Shown here piece after piece: positions 42,417 to 50,537 of a stretch of DNA of 64,000 nt. Each line of letters starts with the position of its first letter. Within the stretch, counting starts at the first letter, position 1. The DNA is taken from the NCBI RefSeq assembly GCF_030283145.1, contig NZ_JASNWE010000002.1:62001-126000 (forward strand), in the 5' to 3' direction. The notes under the pieces are model-generated. The model saw only the letters and a program-made list of their open reading frames with translations, made no database searches and had not been told where the DNA came from. Source of the DNA: Actinomadura xylanilytica. GTDB taxonomy: Bacteria > Actinomycetota > Actinomycetes > Streptosporangiales > Streptosporangiaceae. The position numbers and the translations under genes were made by a program.

Positions 42417-42455
42417 ATGATTTATTCTGGGACTCGCGAGGTGGCTGTCCGCTAG
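42417..42455 (+). CDS. 12-residue mini-ORF MIYSGTREVAVR with near-perfect Shine-Dalgarno
   Basis: ATG to TAG encodes 12 residues. Upstream, AAAGGAGGTGGTCC (42398-42411) pairs with almost the entire 16S rRNA 3' tail, far stronger than any other site in the window, although the spacing to ATG (11 nt) is long. The sequence around it is unusually AT-rich (ATGATTTATTCT). The mini-ORF is followed by two hairpins. It could be a leader peptide, a small protein or a ribosome-recruiting decoy; no downstream gene on this strand obviously belongs to it. Confidence 0.45.
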   Translation: MIYSGTREVAVR

Positions 42456-42496
42456 TCGCCGTTTCGCCTCGGAGCCGCCGCCCCCGGGCGGTGGCC

Positions 42497-42602
42497 GCCG
42501 GTCGCAACGGTGACCGGCGAATACCAGGCAGTTACCCGATCCCCGGACCGATGGGCCAGTCCCGTCCGTCTCCCGCCACCCGGTGGGAAGGTCCGGGGAT
42601 CG
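42497..42602 (+). ncRNA. Candidate structured RNA: short and long hairpins
   Basis: GCCGGTC (42497-42503) pairs with GACCGGC (42512-42518). CGATCCCCGGACC (42537-42549) pairs perfectly over 13 bp with GGTCCGGGGATCG (42590-42602), enclosing 40 nt that contain a smaller CCAC-CCG-GTGG hairpin. The block follows the mini-ORF and ends 55 bp before the nitrobindin-like stop (convergent). It could be a terminator for both strands or a separate structured RNA; no known family is recognised. Confidence 0.45.
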
Positions 42603-42656
42603 TTCCATGTCCGGACCCTCCCGAGCCGTCCGTGCCGGGGGCGGGACGGGGCGGGG

Positions 42657-43142
42657 TCAGCCGACGCGCTTGAGCTGCGCCGACAGGTGCGACTGGAGCT
42701 TCTGCCCCATCGCGGCCATGTCGTAGGCCCAGCCCAGGTCCTCCCCGATCAGCCCGTACAGCCGGGTGCCGCCGGTGACCTCCTTGGCGGACTCGGTCCG
42801 CGCGACCACGTCGGTCTGGAGCTCGACCCGGTTGAAGGCCGCGTTCCCCTGGTAGATCTCGGTGATCCCGGTCGGGTGCGCCAGCATCACCTCGACCTGG
42901 TGGTCGGGCCGGGGCCGCCAGTATCCGCTCTCGGTCGCCAGCGGACGGCCGAGCGAGCCGTCCTCCTCCAGCATCCAGGTGCGGCTAGCGTAGATCAGGA
43001 ACGGCTTCCCGATGTGAGTGAACGACATCTCCTGGCCGAAGCGGAAGTCCTCGATGGTGGGATAGCCGCCGACGCCGGCGCCCTCCCAGGCTCCGAGGAG
43101 GAACTTCAGGGGCTCAAGGTCCGGGTGCAGCTCAGGCTCCAT
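42657..43142 (-). CDS. Nitrobindin-like (FABP-fold, THAP4 heme-binding domain) protein
   Basis: A 161-residue beta-barrel protein of the nitrobindin/DUF1794 family. The opening LLGAWEGAGVGGYPTIEDF carries the GxWxGxGxG signature, followed by FRFGQEMSFTHIGKPFLIYASRTW and a C-terminal His (LQSHLSAQL) in the position of the proximal haem ligand. Family members bind ferric haem and isomerise peroxynitrite. ATG 43142 is used; a TTG two codons upstream is possible. A small membrane-peptide ORF ends 18 bp upstream. Confidence 0.88.
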   Translation of the reverse strand: MEPELHPDLEPLKFLLGAWEGAGVGGYPTIEDFRFGQEMSFTHIGKPFLIYASRTWMLEEDGSLGRPLATESGYWRPRPDHQVEVMLAHPTGITEIYQGNAAFNRVELQTDVVARTESAKEVTGGTRLYGLIGEDLGWAYDMAAMGQKLQSHLSAQLKRVG

Positions 43143-43160
43143 GGGCAACGAGCGTAGCGC

Positions 43161-43250
43161 CTATCTCAGCCTGCCCAGCCGCACGATCAGCAGGATCGCC
43201 GCGACCACCACCAGCCCGAGCGCCAGGACCAGGACTCCCGCGTTCACCAT
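43161..43250 (-). CDS. Possible small single-helix membrane protein
   Basis: ATG to TGA gives 29 residues: MVNAGVLVLALGLVVVAAILL followed by a basic end (VRLGRLR), a clean hydrophobic helix with positive-inside charge. A GTG 9 nt earlier is an alternative start. Third-position G/C is high. It ends 18 bp before the nitrobindin-like gene and could be cotranscribed with it. There is no strong ribosome-binding site. Confidence 0.4.
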   Translation of the reverse strand: MVNAGVLVLALGLVVVAAILLIVRLGRLR

Positions 43251-43373
43251 GCCGCTCACGACACGCGATGCTACGCCCGGCCGCCGTCCCGCCGGCGCCG
43301 ACGCGCCCGCGCCGCCCCCCGCGGTGCCGCGCCGCACCCGACGGGCCCGCCGGCCGCGGCTAGAGTTCCCGGT

Positions 43374-43736
43374 ATGGCGAGATCTCTGGTGATCAAGGCG
43401 ACGGCGGGCGCGGACGGCGCGGAGCGGTGCAACCAGGCGTTCACGGTCGCGGCGGCGGGCGTGGCGAGCGGCGTGCCGGTGTCCCTCTGGCTGACCGGCG
43501 AGTCCGCCTGGTACGCGCTGCCCGGCAAGGCCGAGGAGCTGGAGCTCCCGCACGCCACCCCCCTGGACGACCTGCTCGGCGTGGTCCTCGCGGGCGGCCG
43601 GGTGACGGTCTGCACCCAGTGCGCGGCGCGCCGCGGCATCGAGCCGGACGACGTGATCCCCGGCGTGCGGATCGCGGGCGCCCCGACGTTCGTCGAGGAG
43701 GCCACCGAGGAAGGCGCCCAGGCCCTGGTCTACTGA
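43374..43736 (+). CDS. DsrE-family protein
   Basis: A 120-residue DsrE/DsrF-like protein. It starts LVIKATAGADGAERCNQAFTVAAAG, has VPVSLWLTGESAWYALPG and a CTQC pair in VTVCTQCAARRGIEPDDVIPGV. DsrE proteins handle sulfur or small thiol-linked groups; the role of this group is unknown. ATG is 7 nt after TAGAGT (43361-43366), consistent with a leaderless transcript. It is convergent with the DUF4407 gene; the 3' ends overlap by 7 bp. Confidence 0.85.
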   Translation: MARSLVIKATAGADGAERCNQAFTVAAAGVASGVPVSLWLTGESAWYALPGKAEELELPHATPLDDLLGVVLAGGRVTVCTQCAARRGIEPDDVIPGVRIAGAPTFVEEATEEGAQALVY

Positions 43737-45277
43737 TCCGGGCGGTCGCCGGAGCCGGCCGGCCGAACCGGCACGAACCCGTTCACCCGGTCCCCGAGGA
43801 TCACCCCGGGTCCCGGCGAGACGGTGGACCCGGCAGGGCCGTCCGGGGCCGGGCGGCCGGACTCGGCGGTCCTGGCGGGCTCGGTGGCGCCGTCCGGCTC
43901 GGTGGCCTCGCGGCGCCGGCGCTTGGCCAGTTCGTCGATGCGCCGGTTCAGCTCCTCGTCCTCGGCGGTCGCGGTGGCCTCGTCCACCCGGTCCAGGTCC
44001 TGGAGCTCGTTGCGGGTCCGCTGCTGCACCTTCTTCAGGCCGACGTGCTTCTTGCGCGCCTCCCGGGCCTTGAGCAGGTCGAGTTCCGCGTCGTGCAGCT
44101 CGCGGTCGACGGCCAGGCGGGACGACACCAGCCGGTCGTAGGTCGTGGTGCCGCCCATCAGCTTGGTGAGGATCGGCAGCAGCTCCAGGGCCACCAGGAG
44201 CAGCCGCACCAGCCACTGCGCGGCGCCGACCACCAGGTTCTTCCCCGAGAGCCGGTCGAGGCCGTCGATCTCCTCCAGGACGCCGATCCGGCCGGTGATG
44301 GCGGGCTTGGCGGCGACCCTCGCCCGGATCTGGCGGGTGATCTCGGCGCCGTACTCGTCGATCGCCTGCCCCGACGCCTGGCTGAGCCGGTCGACCTCCT
44401 GGTTCAAGGCGCTGAGCTGGCGCTGCTGCTCGTCGATCCGGCTGTCGGTGCGGAAGCGGTCGGCCTCCCTGCGGTTCTGGCGGCAGCTCGGCCCCACGCC
44501 GAACCGGCCGCTGAGCCCGCTGCCCCGTCCGCCGTTGCACTCCCTCCGCGCGATGTCCTCCTTCTTGACGAGCTGCGCCGAGAGGTCCTTGACGCGCGCT
44601 TGCAGGGCGTCCCGGTTCCCGACGGTCTTCTGGAGCTTCTCCCGGTCGCCCTCCGGGGAGTTGACGATCGTGAGGCGGTACTCCCGGCACTTCTTCGCGT
44701 CGACCTTCGAGCCGTCCTTCGGGTTGCACGCCTGGAGCCGGCTCTCGTACGTCAGCAGCTCCGCGGCCCGCGCGTCCCGGACCTCGCGGTGGATCTCCGA
44801 CTCGAAGATCCGCAGCAGCAGCGGCTCGGCGATGACGCAGCCGACCAGGATCGCGAGCAGCGCGCGGGGCAGGTAGATCCCCAGCTTGGACGCGTGGAGC
44901 GCGCCGTGCGTGCTGGAGACCAGCCAGGCGTCGAAGCTGAAGATCACCCAGCCCCAGAAGGCGGCGACCGGGACCAGCAGGATCCACGGGGCTCCGAGCG
45001 CCTTGGTCAGGAACAGCAGCATCGACAGCGCGGCGAGGCAGCCGGTGTTCAGGACGATCGCGCCGAGCCTGCTGTAGCGGGCCCGCTCCTCGGGGACCCA
45101 GTCGAGGATCTCCTCCCGCACGCCGATCCGCCGCCTCAGCCACCGTCCCAGGTCCCGCACGGGCGGCACCGGCCGGAACGGCAGGGCCGGAGGAGGCTGC
45201 AAGACCGGCGGCGGAGGCTCCGGGGTGAGCGGGGGCTCCGGGGTGAGCGGCAGCTCCGGCGGGGGCTCGTTAGTCAC
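43730..45277 (-). CDS. DUF4407-family membrane protein with long coiled coil (conflict-module component 4)
   Basis: A 515-residue membrane protein. The N-terminus is Pro/Glu-rich (about 1-40), then a family segment WLRRRIGVREEILDWVPEERARYSRLGAIVLNTGC and three membrane helices (CLAALSMLLFLTKALG, ILLVPVAAFWGWVIFSFDAWL, ALLAILVGCVIAEPLLL). A long charged coiled-coil region follows, another hydrophobic segment (WLVRLLLVALELLPILTKLM), then a second coiled coil and a disordered tail. DUF4407 function is unknown. The GTG overlaps the SPFH-like stop by 8 bp. Last gene of a four-gene coupled operon; probably the membrane anchor or effector of the module, which is inference. Confidence 0.85.
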   Translation of the reverse strand: MTNEPPPELPLTPEPPLTPEPPPPVLQPPPALPFRPVPPVRDLGRWLRRRIGVREEILDWVPEERARYSRLGAIVLNTGCLAALSMLLFLTKALGAPWILLVPVAAFWGWVIFSFDAWLVSSTHGALHASKLGIYLPRALLAILVGCVIAEPLLLRIFESEIHREVRDARAAELLTYESRLQACNPKDGSKVDAKKCREYRLTIVNSPEGDREKLQKTVGNRDALQARVKDLSAQLVKKEDIARRECNGGRGSGLSGRFGVGPSCRQNRREADRFRTDSRIDEQQRQLSALNQEVDRLSQASGQAIDEYGAEITRQIRARVAAKPAITGRIGVLEEIDGLDRLSGKNLVVGAAQWLVRLLLVALELLPILTKLMGGTTTYDRLVSSRLAVDRELHDAELDLLKAREARKKHVGLKKVQQRTRNELQDLDRVDEATATAEDEELNRRIDELAKRRRREATEPDGATEPARTAESGRPAPDGPAGSTVSPGPGVILGDRVNGFVPVRPAGSGDRPDQ

Positions 45278-46577
45278 CGTCTTCTTCCCTCACGTCGTCG
45301 GCGAATTCCGCGGACGCGGCCCGGGGCAGCTCGGCGACCTCCTCAGGCGCCTGGGCGGCCGTGACCGTCGTCGGGACGGGGCCGCCGGAGACGCCGTACC
45401 GCCCGTTCCCCGCCGACTCATCCACGAGGCGTCCGATGAGCCGCTCCACGTCGACGTGGATCTCGTCGAGATGCCCGTGCCGCGCGACCTCCTTCAGGAC
45501 GTCGAGCCGGACGCCCAGCGCGTAGCGGCGGTCGGCCTGGTCGAGTTCCTCGGCGCGGCGGACGTCCTCGCGCGCCTCCTGCCGCAGCGTCTCCTGTTCG
45601 GCCTGCTCGCGCTCCTTGGCCGCCTCGAGCTCGCCCTGGAGCTCACGGGTCGTCAGTTCGCCCTTGGAGTGCGCGAACAGCGCGGCCTTGAGCGGGTCGG
45701 TGCCGATGGACGCGTACACCTCGGCGGTCTCCTCCTGCGCGAACGCGCGCGCCTGCCGGGCGAGGCCCTGCTCGCTGAGCTGCCGCTGCCGGTCCAGCGC
45801 CTGCTCGAGTTCCTGCCGCTGCCGCTCGTACAGCAGGCGCTGCTGCTCGAAGCGCATCTGCTGCTCCTCGGTCAGCCGCTGGTAGTCGGCCCGCATCTGG
45901 TCGAGGGCCTGGTCGTTCTCGGTGCGCACCCGGTCGCGCTCGGTCTCGTGGGCCGCCCGGGTCAGCTCCACGGTGTGGCCGTGCTGATGGCCGCGGAGCG
46001 TCCGGTGCAGCTCGACCAGCTCGCCCGGGGTGAGCACCTCGACGCTCGCCATCGCGATGGTCATGCCCGGGATGTTGGGCGGCTTGAGCTCGGTGTAGGC
46101 CTCGATCTGCGCCTTCACGTCCCGGCGGACGGTGTTGATCGCGGTCAGCGGGTGGTCGAGCCCGAGCTCGAAGATGCGGTGGTGGCTGCGCAGGTAGCCG
46201 AGCAGCGCGATGGTGGCCTCGTGCCCGTCCCGCACCACCGTCTCGGCGTCCTGGACCGTGCACAGGAACTGGACCTGGACGGTGAACTCGCCCGCCTCGG
46301 CCGACGGGATCGCCAGCTCGACCATGACGGGCGTGTTCCGCGTCATGTCGACCAGGCTGACGTGGGACGCGTTGACGACCTGCTCGTCCCTCAGCCCGCG
46401 GTAGCCGTTGTCCAGGACGAACCGTCCGTCGACGCGGAAGACGAGCACCTGGTGCGCGTCCACCCGCGGCAGGTCGCCGTCCGCCCGGCCGCGCCCGCCG
46501 AACCCGAACGGGCCCCGTTTGGGCGCCTCCGCCAGGACGCGCTGTTCGATGATCGGGTACGAGCTGCTGACTTTCAC
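45270..46577 (-). CDS. SPFH/band-7-like coiled-coil protein (conflict-module component 3)
   Basis: A 435-residue protein. The N-terminal half is an SPFH-like fold: VFRVDGRFVLDNGYRGL, SLVDMTRNTPVMVELAIPS, FTVQVQFLCTVQDAETVVRDG and RSHHRIFELGLDHPLTAINTVRRDVKAQIEAY. The second half is strongly coiled coil (about 215-345), rich in Gln, Glu and Arg (MRFEQQRLLYERQRQELEQ), ending in an acidic tail. It has no obvious membrane helix, unlike classical SPFH proteins. GTG start overlaps the STAND ATPase stop by 4 bp (GTGA). SPFH proteins form ring or cage oligomers at membranes, so a scaffold for the DUF4407 protein is plausible. Confidence 0.75.
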   Translation of the reverse strand: MKVSSSYPIIEQRVLAEAPKRGPFGFGGRGRADGDLPRVDAHQVLVFRVDGRFVLDNGYRGLRDEQVVNASHVSLVDMTRNTPVMVELAIPSAEAGEFTVQVQFLCTVQDAETVVRDGHEATIALLGYLRSHHRIFELGLDHPLTAINTVRRDVKAQIEAYTELKPPNIPGMTIAMASVEVLTPGELVELHRTLRGHQHGHTVELTRAAHETERDRVRTENDQALDQMRADYQRLTEEQQMRFEQQRLLYERQRQELEQALDRQRQLSEQGLARQARAFAQEETAEVYASIGTDPLKAALFAHSKGELTTRELQGELEAAKEREQAEQETLRQEAREDVRRAEELDQADRRYALGVRLDVLKEVARHGHLDEIHVDVERLIGRLVDESAGNGRYGVSGGPVPTTVTAAQAPEEVAELPRAASAEFADDVREEDGD

Positions 46578-48988
46578 GCCGGCTCTCCTGATTCGGTCTG
46601 GTCGGTGCGGGGCTCGGCCCGGTCCAGGGCCGCGAGCAGCACCTCGGTGAGTACCTTCGAGCGCGTCCGGCGGTTCCGCGCGCTGAGCGCGATGTGGCCG
46701 AGGTCCTTGCGCAGCAGCTCCCGCTCGTGCGGCGGGAGGCGCTCGGCGAGCGCGCCGCCGAGCGCCCGGACCACCGCGATGTCCGATGCCGGGCCGGCCG
46801 ATGCCGGTCTCTGGAACGTGCCGTCCGGCGCCGTTCCCCCAGGCGTTCCGTACGAGTGGCGGGCCCGGCGTTCGAGCGCGCCCAGCACCTCCCACAGGGC
46901 CAGCAGCGCGTCGTGGCGGCAGGGCCGGTGCCGCAGCGCGGCGGCCCAGACCGCGGCGGCGGCGGGCAGCCGGTCGGGACGCTCGGCGAGGAAGATCGCG
47001 ATGCTGGGCACACCGGTCTGCGGCGCCCGCACCGACAGCACCTGGACGGCCGCCGCGAGGGCGAGCTTGTACCTGCGGCGGTCCGCGCCGGTCGGGGCGA
47101 GGCCGCGCACCTTGGCGTCCAGCAGCAGCAGCACCTTCCCCGCGCCCTCCCCGTGCGAGGCGAGGGTGGCGAACAGCTGCGCCATGGCGGCCGTCGCCTC
47201 CGGGCTGAGGTCGGTGTCCTGGACGATCAGCTGCCACAGGCGGCGCAGCGCCTCGTCCGGGTACCGCACGCCGAGCTGCCCGGAGAACGCGAGGGCTCCG
47301 GCCCGGCGCTGCCGAGGCGTCCCGTAGCCGACCCAACTGGTCGCCGCGCCGAGCGCGACCGGCGCGAGGGTCTCGTCCAGGCACATGAACCAGAGCGTCA
47401 GGACCGCCGTCTCCTGGTGCAGGGGCAGCCGCCCGCCGTCCGCCCAGCGCGCGAGGTAGCCCGTCTCCACCTCGTCGAAGGACTCGAAGGAGAGCAGGGC
47501 CAGCCCCTTCGCGACCACGACGTGCGTGCCGGGATCGCCGGCGACCTCGTCCAGCCACTCGCCGGCCGCGTCCCAGAAGGCGCCGTCGAACCGGTCCCAC
47601 AGCTCGGCGAGGACGAACCGGTGCTGGACGGGGTTCTTGAACGCCAGGAACCGGCGCGGCGTCCCGCCGCCGCTGTGGCGCTGGAGCTTCAGCAGGCCGC
47701 CGGGGGTGATCCGCCCGCTCCGCCGCTGCGGCAGGGCGTCCGCCGCGGGCTGGAACGGCTCGGCGGCCGGTGCGGGCTCGACGGCCGTCCCCGTGGCGGC
47801 GCCCGCCTGGACGGGCGCGGACCCGGGCGCGGAGCCGGCGGGGTGGGGCGGCGGCACGGGAACGTGGCCTTCGAGGACGCGCTCGAACCCCGCGGCGTAC
47901 GCCTCGAACTCCCGCTCCCCGACGCCCAGTACGAACGCCAGCACGGTGATCTCCACGACCTCCCTGCGGGTGGGCTCCCCGTCGAACCACGCGGCGACCT
48001 GGCGGCGCGCGGCGACCCTGAACGCCTCCCCGGCCATGGCCTCGACGGCGCCGTCGCCGACGCCGCCCGCGCTGCCGGCCACCGCCAGAACATCTTTGGC
48101 GAACCGGACGAGGTCGGTCATCGTCCAGACCTCGGGGACGGCCTCGACGGCCTGGACGAGGACGGCCTCGTCCACGGACGCACCGAGCCGGGCGCGCAGG
48201 ACCCGCTCGGGATGGGGCGGCTCCCAGCGGACGGTCCGCACCGCGCCCGCCCCCGTCCCGGCGTCGCGCACGGCGGTGGTCGTCACCACCAGGTAGGCCC
48301 CCGCCTCGCGGACCTGCCCGGACACCCGCTGCCAGTCGAAGGCCGCGACCCGCGCCTGCCGGCCGCCGCCGCCCTGGCCGCGCGGGCCCGGCTCGAAGTG
48401 GTCGAGCACCACGTACCCGGCGCCCCGGTTGTAGGTGCGGGAGGCGAGCGTCTCCAGCGTCGCGGTCGGGGACAGCGCCCACAGCCCCTCGCCCGTCGAG
48501 TCCCGGAGGAGGGAGATCGCCGCCGCCCGCTTGCCGGTCCCCTCGGGGCCCGCGAGGACGACGACCCCCTCGGACCGGAGGGCGTGCAGAGCCTCGTCGT
48601 AGCAGGCCGGGGCCACGTAGTGGTCCAGCGCCTCGGCGATCTCGGGGACGCTCACGCTCCCGGTGACCGGACGCTGCGCGGCGGCCATCGCGAGTCCCCT
48701 GGCCGCGCCGTCGCCCTCCCCGAGGCCGGCTCCGAACGTGGAGCCGTTGGCGATGACCTCGGAGAAGAAGGCGTTGATGACGGCGATGCCGGGACGTTCC
48801 GAGGTGTCCTGACCGTTCTGCTTGTCCTGCTTGTTCTCCGGGCGCGGCTTGTCCGTGTGCGCCGGATCTTCGGCATCGGTCTCGGCTTGGGATTCGGCGT
48901 TGGGGGCTGCTTCGGCGGCGGGCTCGCGTGGCGCCTGCGCCGCCTCCTGCGGATCTGCGTCTTCGGAGTCACGCTCCTGCATGGGCAC
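46574..48988 (-). CDS. P-loop STAND-type ATPase (conflict-module component 2)
   Basis: An 804-residue protein. The first 65 residues are disordered (Ala/Glu/Pro/Gln), followed by VINAFFSEVIANGSTFGAG, which echoes the C-terminal tail of the upstream cyclase-like protein. Then a P-loop NTPase: Walker A GPEGTGKRAA (147-156), Walker B GYVVLDHFEP (191-200) and a sensor strand AYLVVTTTAV (231-240). The remaining 500 residues are helical, with a Pro/Ala linker near 395-425 and FLAFKNPVQHRFVLAELWDRFDG as the start of a conserved-looking C-terminal domain. The GTG immediately follows the cyclase-like stop (TGAGTG). Nucleotide-dependent switching typical of STAND proteins is expected; specificity unknown. 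Confidence 0.8.
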   Translation of the reverse strand: MPMQERDSEDADPQEAAQAPREPAAEAAPNAESQAETDAEDPAHTDKPRPENKQDKQNGQDTSERPGIAVINAFFSEVIANGSTFGAGLGEGDGAARGLAMAAAQRPVTGSVSVPEIAEALDHYVAPACYDEALHALRSEGVVVLAGPEGTGKRAAAISLLRDSTGEGLWALSPTATLETLASRTYNRGAGYVVLDHFEPGPRGQGGGGRQARVAAFDWQRVSGQVREAGAYLVVTTTAVRDAGTGAGAVRTVRWEPPHPERVLRARLGASVDEAVLVQAVEAVPEVWTMTDLVRFAKDVLAVAGSAGGVGDGAVEAMAGEAFRVAARRQVAAWFDGEPTRREVVEITVLAFVLGVGEREFEAYAAGFERVLEGHVPVPPPHPAGSAPGSAPVQAGAATGTAVEPAPAAEPFQPAADALPQRRSGRITPGGLLKLQRHSGGGTPRRFLAFKNPVQHRFVLAELWDRFDGAFWDAAGEWLDEVAGDPGTHVVVAKGLALLSFESFDEVETGYLARWADGGRLPLHQETAVLTLWFMCLDETLAPVALGAATSWVGYGTPRQRRAGALAFSGQLGVRYPDEALRRLWQLIVQDTDLSPEATAAMAQLFATLASHGEGAGKVLLLLDAKVRGLAPTGADRRRYKLALAAAVQVLSVRAPQTGVPSIAIFLAERPDRLPAAAAVWAAALRHRPCRHDALLALWEVLGALERRARHSYGTPGGTAPDGTFQRPASAGPASDIAVVRALGGALAERLPPHERELLRKDLGHIALSARNRRTRSKVLTEVLLAALDRAEPRTDQTESGEPA

Positions 48989-49810
48989 TCACCGGAAGCT
49001 GTTTCCGAAGGTGGCGCCATGCGCATGCACGGTCCCGTGGAACTGGTTCTGCACACCCGGTGCCGGAGAGGGCACCCGTCCGCTACCGGCGCCGCCCTCG
49101 CTACCAGCGCCACCCTCGCCCGCGGTGTCGCCCCCGGTATCGCGTCCGTTTTGTGCTCCGCCATCGTCCTGGACGTCCAGTCCAAGGTCGTGTGCGTGAA
49201 CGTCGGCGCCCGGAACCCGGATCCACGCGGATTCCACGAACTCCTTGTTACGGACCGGCACCTTGCGGAAGTCGGCCGCCGCCAGGGACGTATGGCGCTG
49301 CACCACCGTCTCGTCGTAGACGCGGCCGGACAGCACCACCGCCAGTGGGCCGCCGGTCGCGGCGAGCGCCGCCCTTAGAGGGCGGCTATCGACCAGTCGG
49401 CTCACCGCGACGATGCCCTGCCCGGAGAACCCGTTGGACGCGGGCATGGCGACCCCGAAATGGACGGCCATCCGCAGCCGCAGCCACGCCTCGTCCGTGC
49501 GGTCGTGGTTATGCCGCGTCAGCGCCGCGTGCAGTTCGCGGACGAAGTCGTCCACGACGCGCGGCTCGCTCTCCCCTTCGGGGAGCACGGCGAGCTCGCC
49601 GTCCCCGGCGCCCTGCCTGATCCAGCCGGCTCTGGAGAGACGCGCCCCCGCGGCCGCCTCGTCCAGCACCTTGAGAAGGCCGTCCTGAATGGCGACCTGC
49701 CGCTGGTCGTCGCCGCGGCCGTAGCTCTTCGCGTCGACCGAGACGAGGAGCCGCCGGCCGAAACCCTCACCGTGCTCCAAGATGATCCGCCCTTTCGCCG
49801 GTACCGGCAC
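48989..49810 (-). CDS. Class III nucleotidyl cyclase-like protein (conflict-module component 1)
   Basis: A 273-residue protein whose first about 200 residues follow the cyclase homology domain: LLVSVDAKSYGRGDD supplies the first metal Asp (Asp26), QGAGDGELAVLP the second (Asp70), LRMAVHFGVAMP matches the R-x-G-x-H-x-G strand, and GIVAVSRLVDS is the place of the transition-state motif VNxAARL, where Arg138 is kept but Asn is replaced. Metal binding thus looks intact, product unknown, activity uncertain. After a Gly/Asp linker the tail NQFHGTVHAHGATFGN resembles the motif found near the start of the ATPase. GTG start, no clear ribosome-binding site. First gene of the coupled operon, divergent from the PycTM-like gene. 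Confidence 0.75.
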   Translation of the reverse strand: MPVPAKGRIILEHGEGFGRRLLVSVDAKSYGRGDDQRQVAIQDGLLKVLDEAAAGARLSRAGWIRQGAGDGELAVLPEGESEPRVVDDFVRELHAALTRHNHDRTDEAWLRLRMAVHFGVAMPASNGFSGQGIVAVSRLVDSRPLRAALAATGGPLAVVLSGRVYDETVVQRHTSLAAADFRKVPVRNKEFVESAWIRVPGADVHAHDLGLDVQDDGGAQNGRDTGGDTAGEGGAGSEGGAGSGRVPSPAPGVQNQFHGTVHAHGATFGNSFR

Positions 49811-50014
49811 GATCAGAAGAAGGATTCAGTCTCCGCCCGGCCCGCCGCCCGGATACCGCATCAATACGGCGTTCCGCCAAGCGTTCGGATCGGGGGGTGT
49901 GATCCTCGCATCGCCGCCTTCCCGCATTCGTGCGGTTTCCCGAAAGTCCGGCGGCGGTTGGATCGGAACCGGCGGCCTCCGGCGGAACCGGCGGCCCCGG
50001 GCGAAAGGGAATCC

Positions 50015-50485
50015 ATGGACGACGGTGAACGCGACCTGACCGTGACGCTGGCCCTGCTGAACTCCTTCCAGAACCATGTCCAGCACGCCGACACCAAGGT
50101 CAGCACCCTGCTCGCCGTGCACGCCGGCACCGCGCTGGCGGTCGTGGCCGCGCAGGACGGCCCGCTCGACCAGGCGGGCCCGGCGTGGTCGGTCCTGCTG
50201 GCGGTGTTCGTGCTCGCCCTCGCGGTGTCCGGATACCACCTGCTCCAGGCGCTGCGCCCCCGGCTGCACGGGCCGCGGCGGTACAGCCGGTTCGCCATCG
50301 CCTGCCTCACCGGCGACGCGGAGCCGCCCGCGTCCGCCGACCCGGCGTCCGAGCGCGCGGAGGCGTGGGCCATGATCCGGCTGCTCGCCGACCTGGCCCG
50401 GGCCAAGCACGCGAAGGTGGCCCGGGCCGTCCCCTGGACCGCGGCGATGCTGGTCGCCGGCCTGGGCACGATCATCGTCCGCTGA
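50015..50485 (+). CDS. Pycsar-effector-family (PycTM/DUF5706-like) membrane protein
   Basis: A 156-residue membrane protein. The N-terminal helix reads LLNSFQNHVQHADTKVSTLLAVHAG, the ADTK-x-STLL pattern characteristic of Pycsar transmembrane effectors, followed by membrane helices LAVHAGTALAVVAA, WSVLLAVFVLALAVSGYHLLQAL and, after a cytoplasmic loop and an ARAKHAKVARAVPW segment, AAMLVAGLGTIIV. In the Pycsar defence system such proteins bind cCMP or cUMP and disrupt the membrane. It stands 204 bp from the divergent cyclase-like gene. ATG has AAGGGA 4-5 nt upstream. A defence role is inferred. Confidence 0.8.
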   Translation: MDDGERDLTVTLALLNSFQNHVQHADTKVSTLLAVHAGTALAVVAAQDGPLDQAGPAWSVLLAVFVLALAVSGYHLLQALRPRLHGPRRYSRFAIACLTGDAEPPASADPASERAEAWAMIRLLADLARAKHAKVARAVPWTAAMLVAGLGTIIVR

Positions 50486-50504
50486 CCGCCCGTCCTCCCG
50501 TCCT

Positions 50505-50535
50505 CCCGTCCTCCCGTCCTGGCCGGGAGGACGGG
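50505..50535. terminator. 12-bp stem hairpin between convergent genes
   Basis: CCCGTCCTCCCG (50505-50516) pairs perfectly with CGGGAGGACGGG (50524-50535) around a 7-nt loop, 20 bp after the PycTM-like stop and 3 bp before the CRP-family stop. The left arm lies in a short run of CCCGTCCT repeats (50489-50520). A bidirectional terminator. Confidence 0.75.
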
Positions 50536-50537
50536 TG

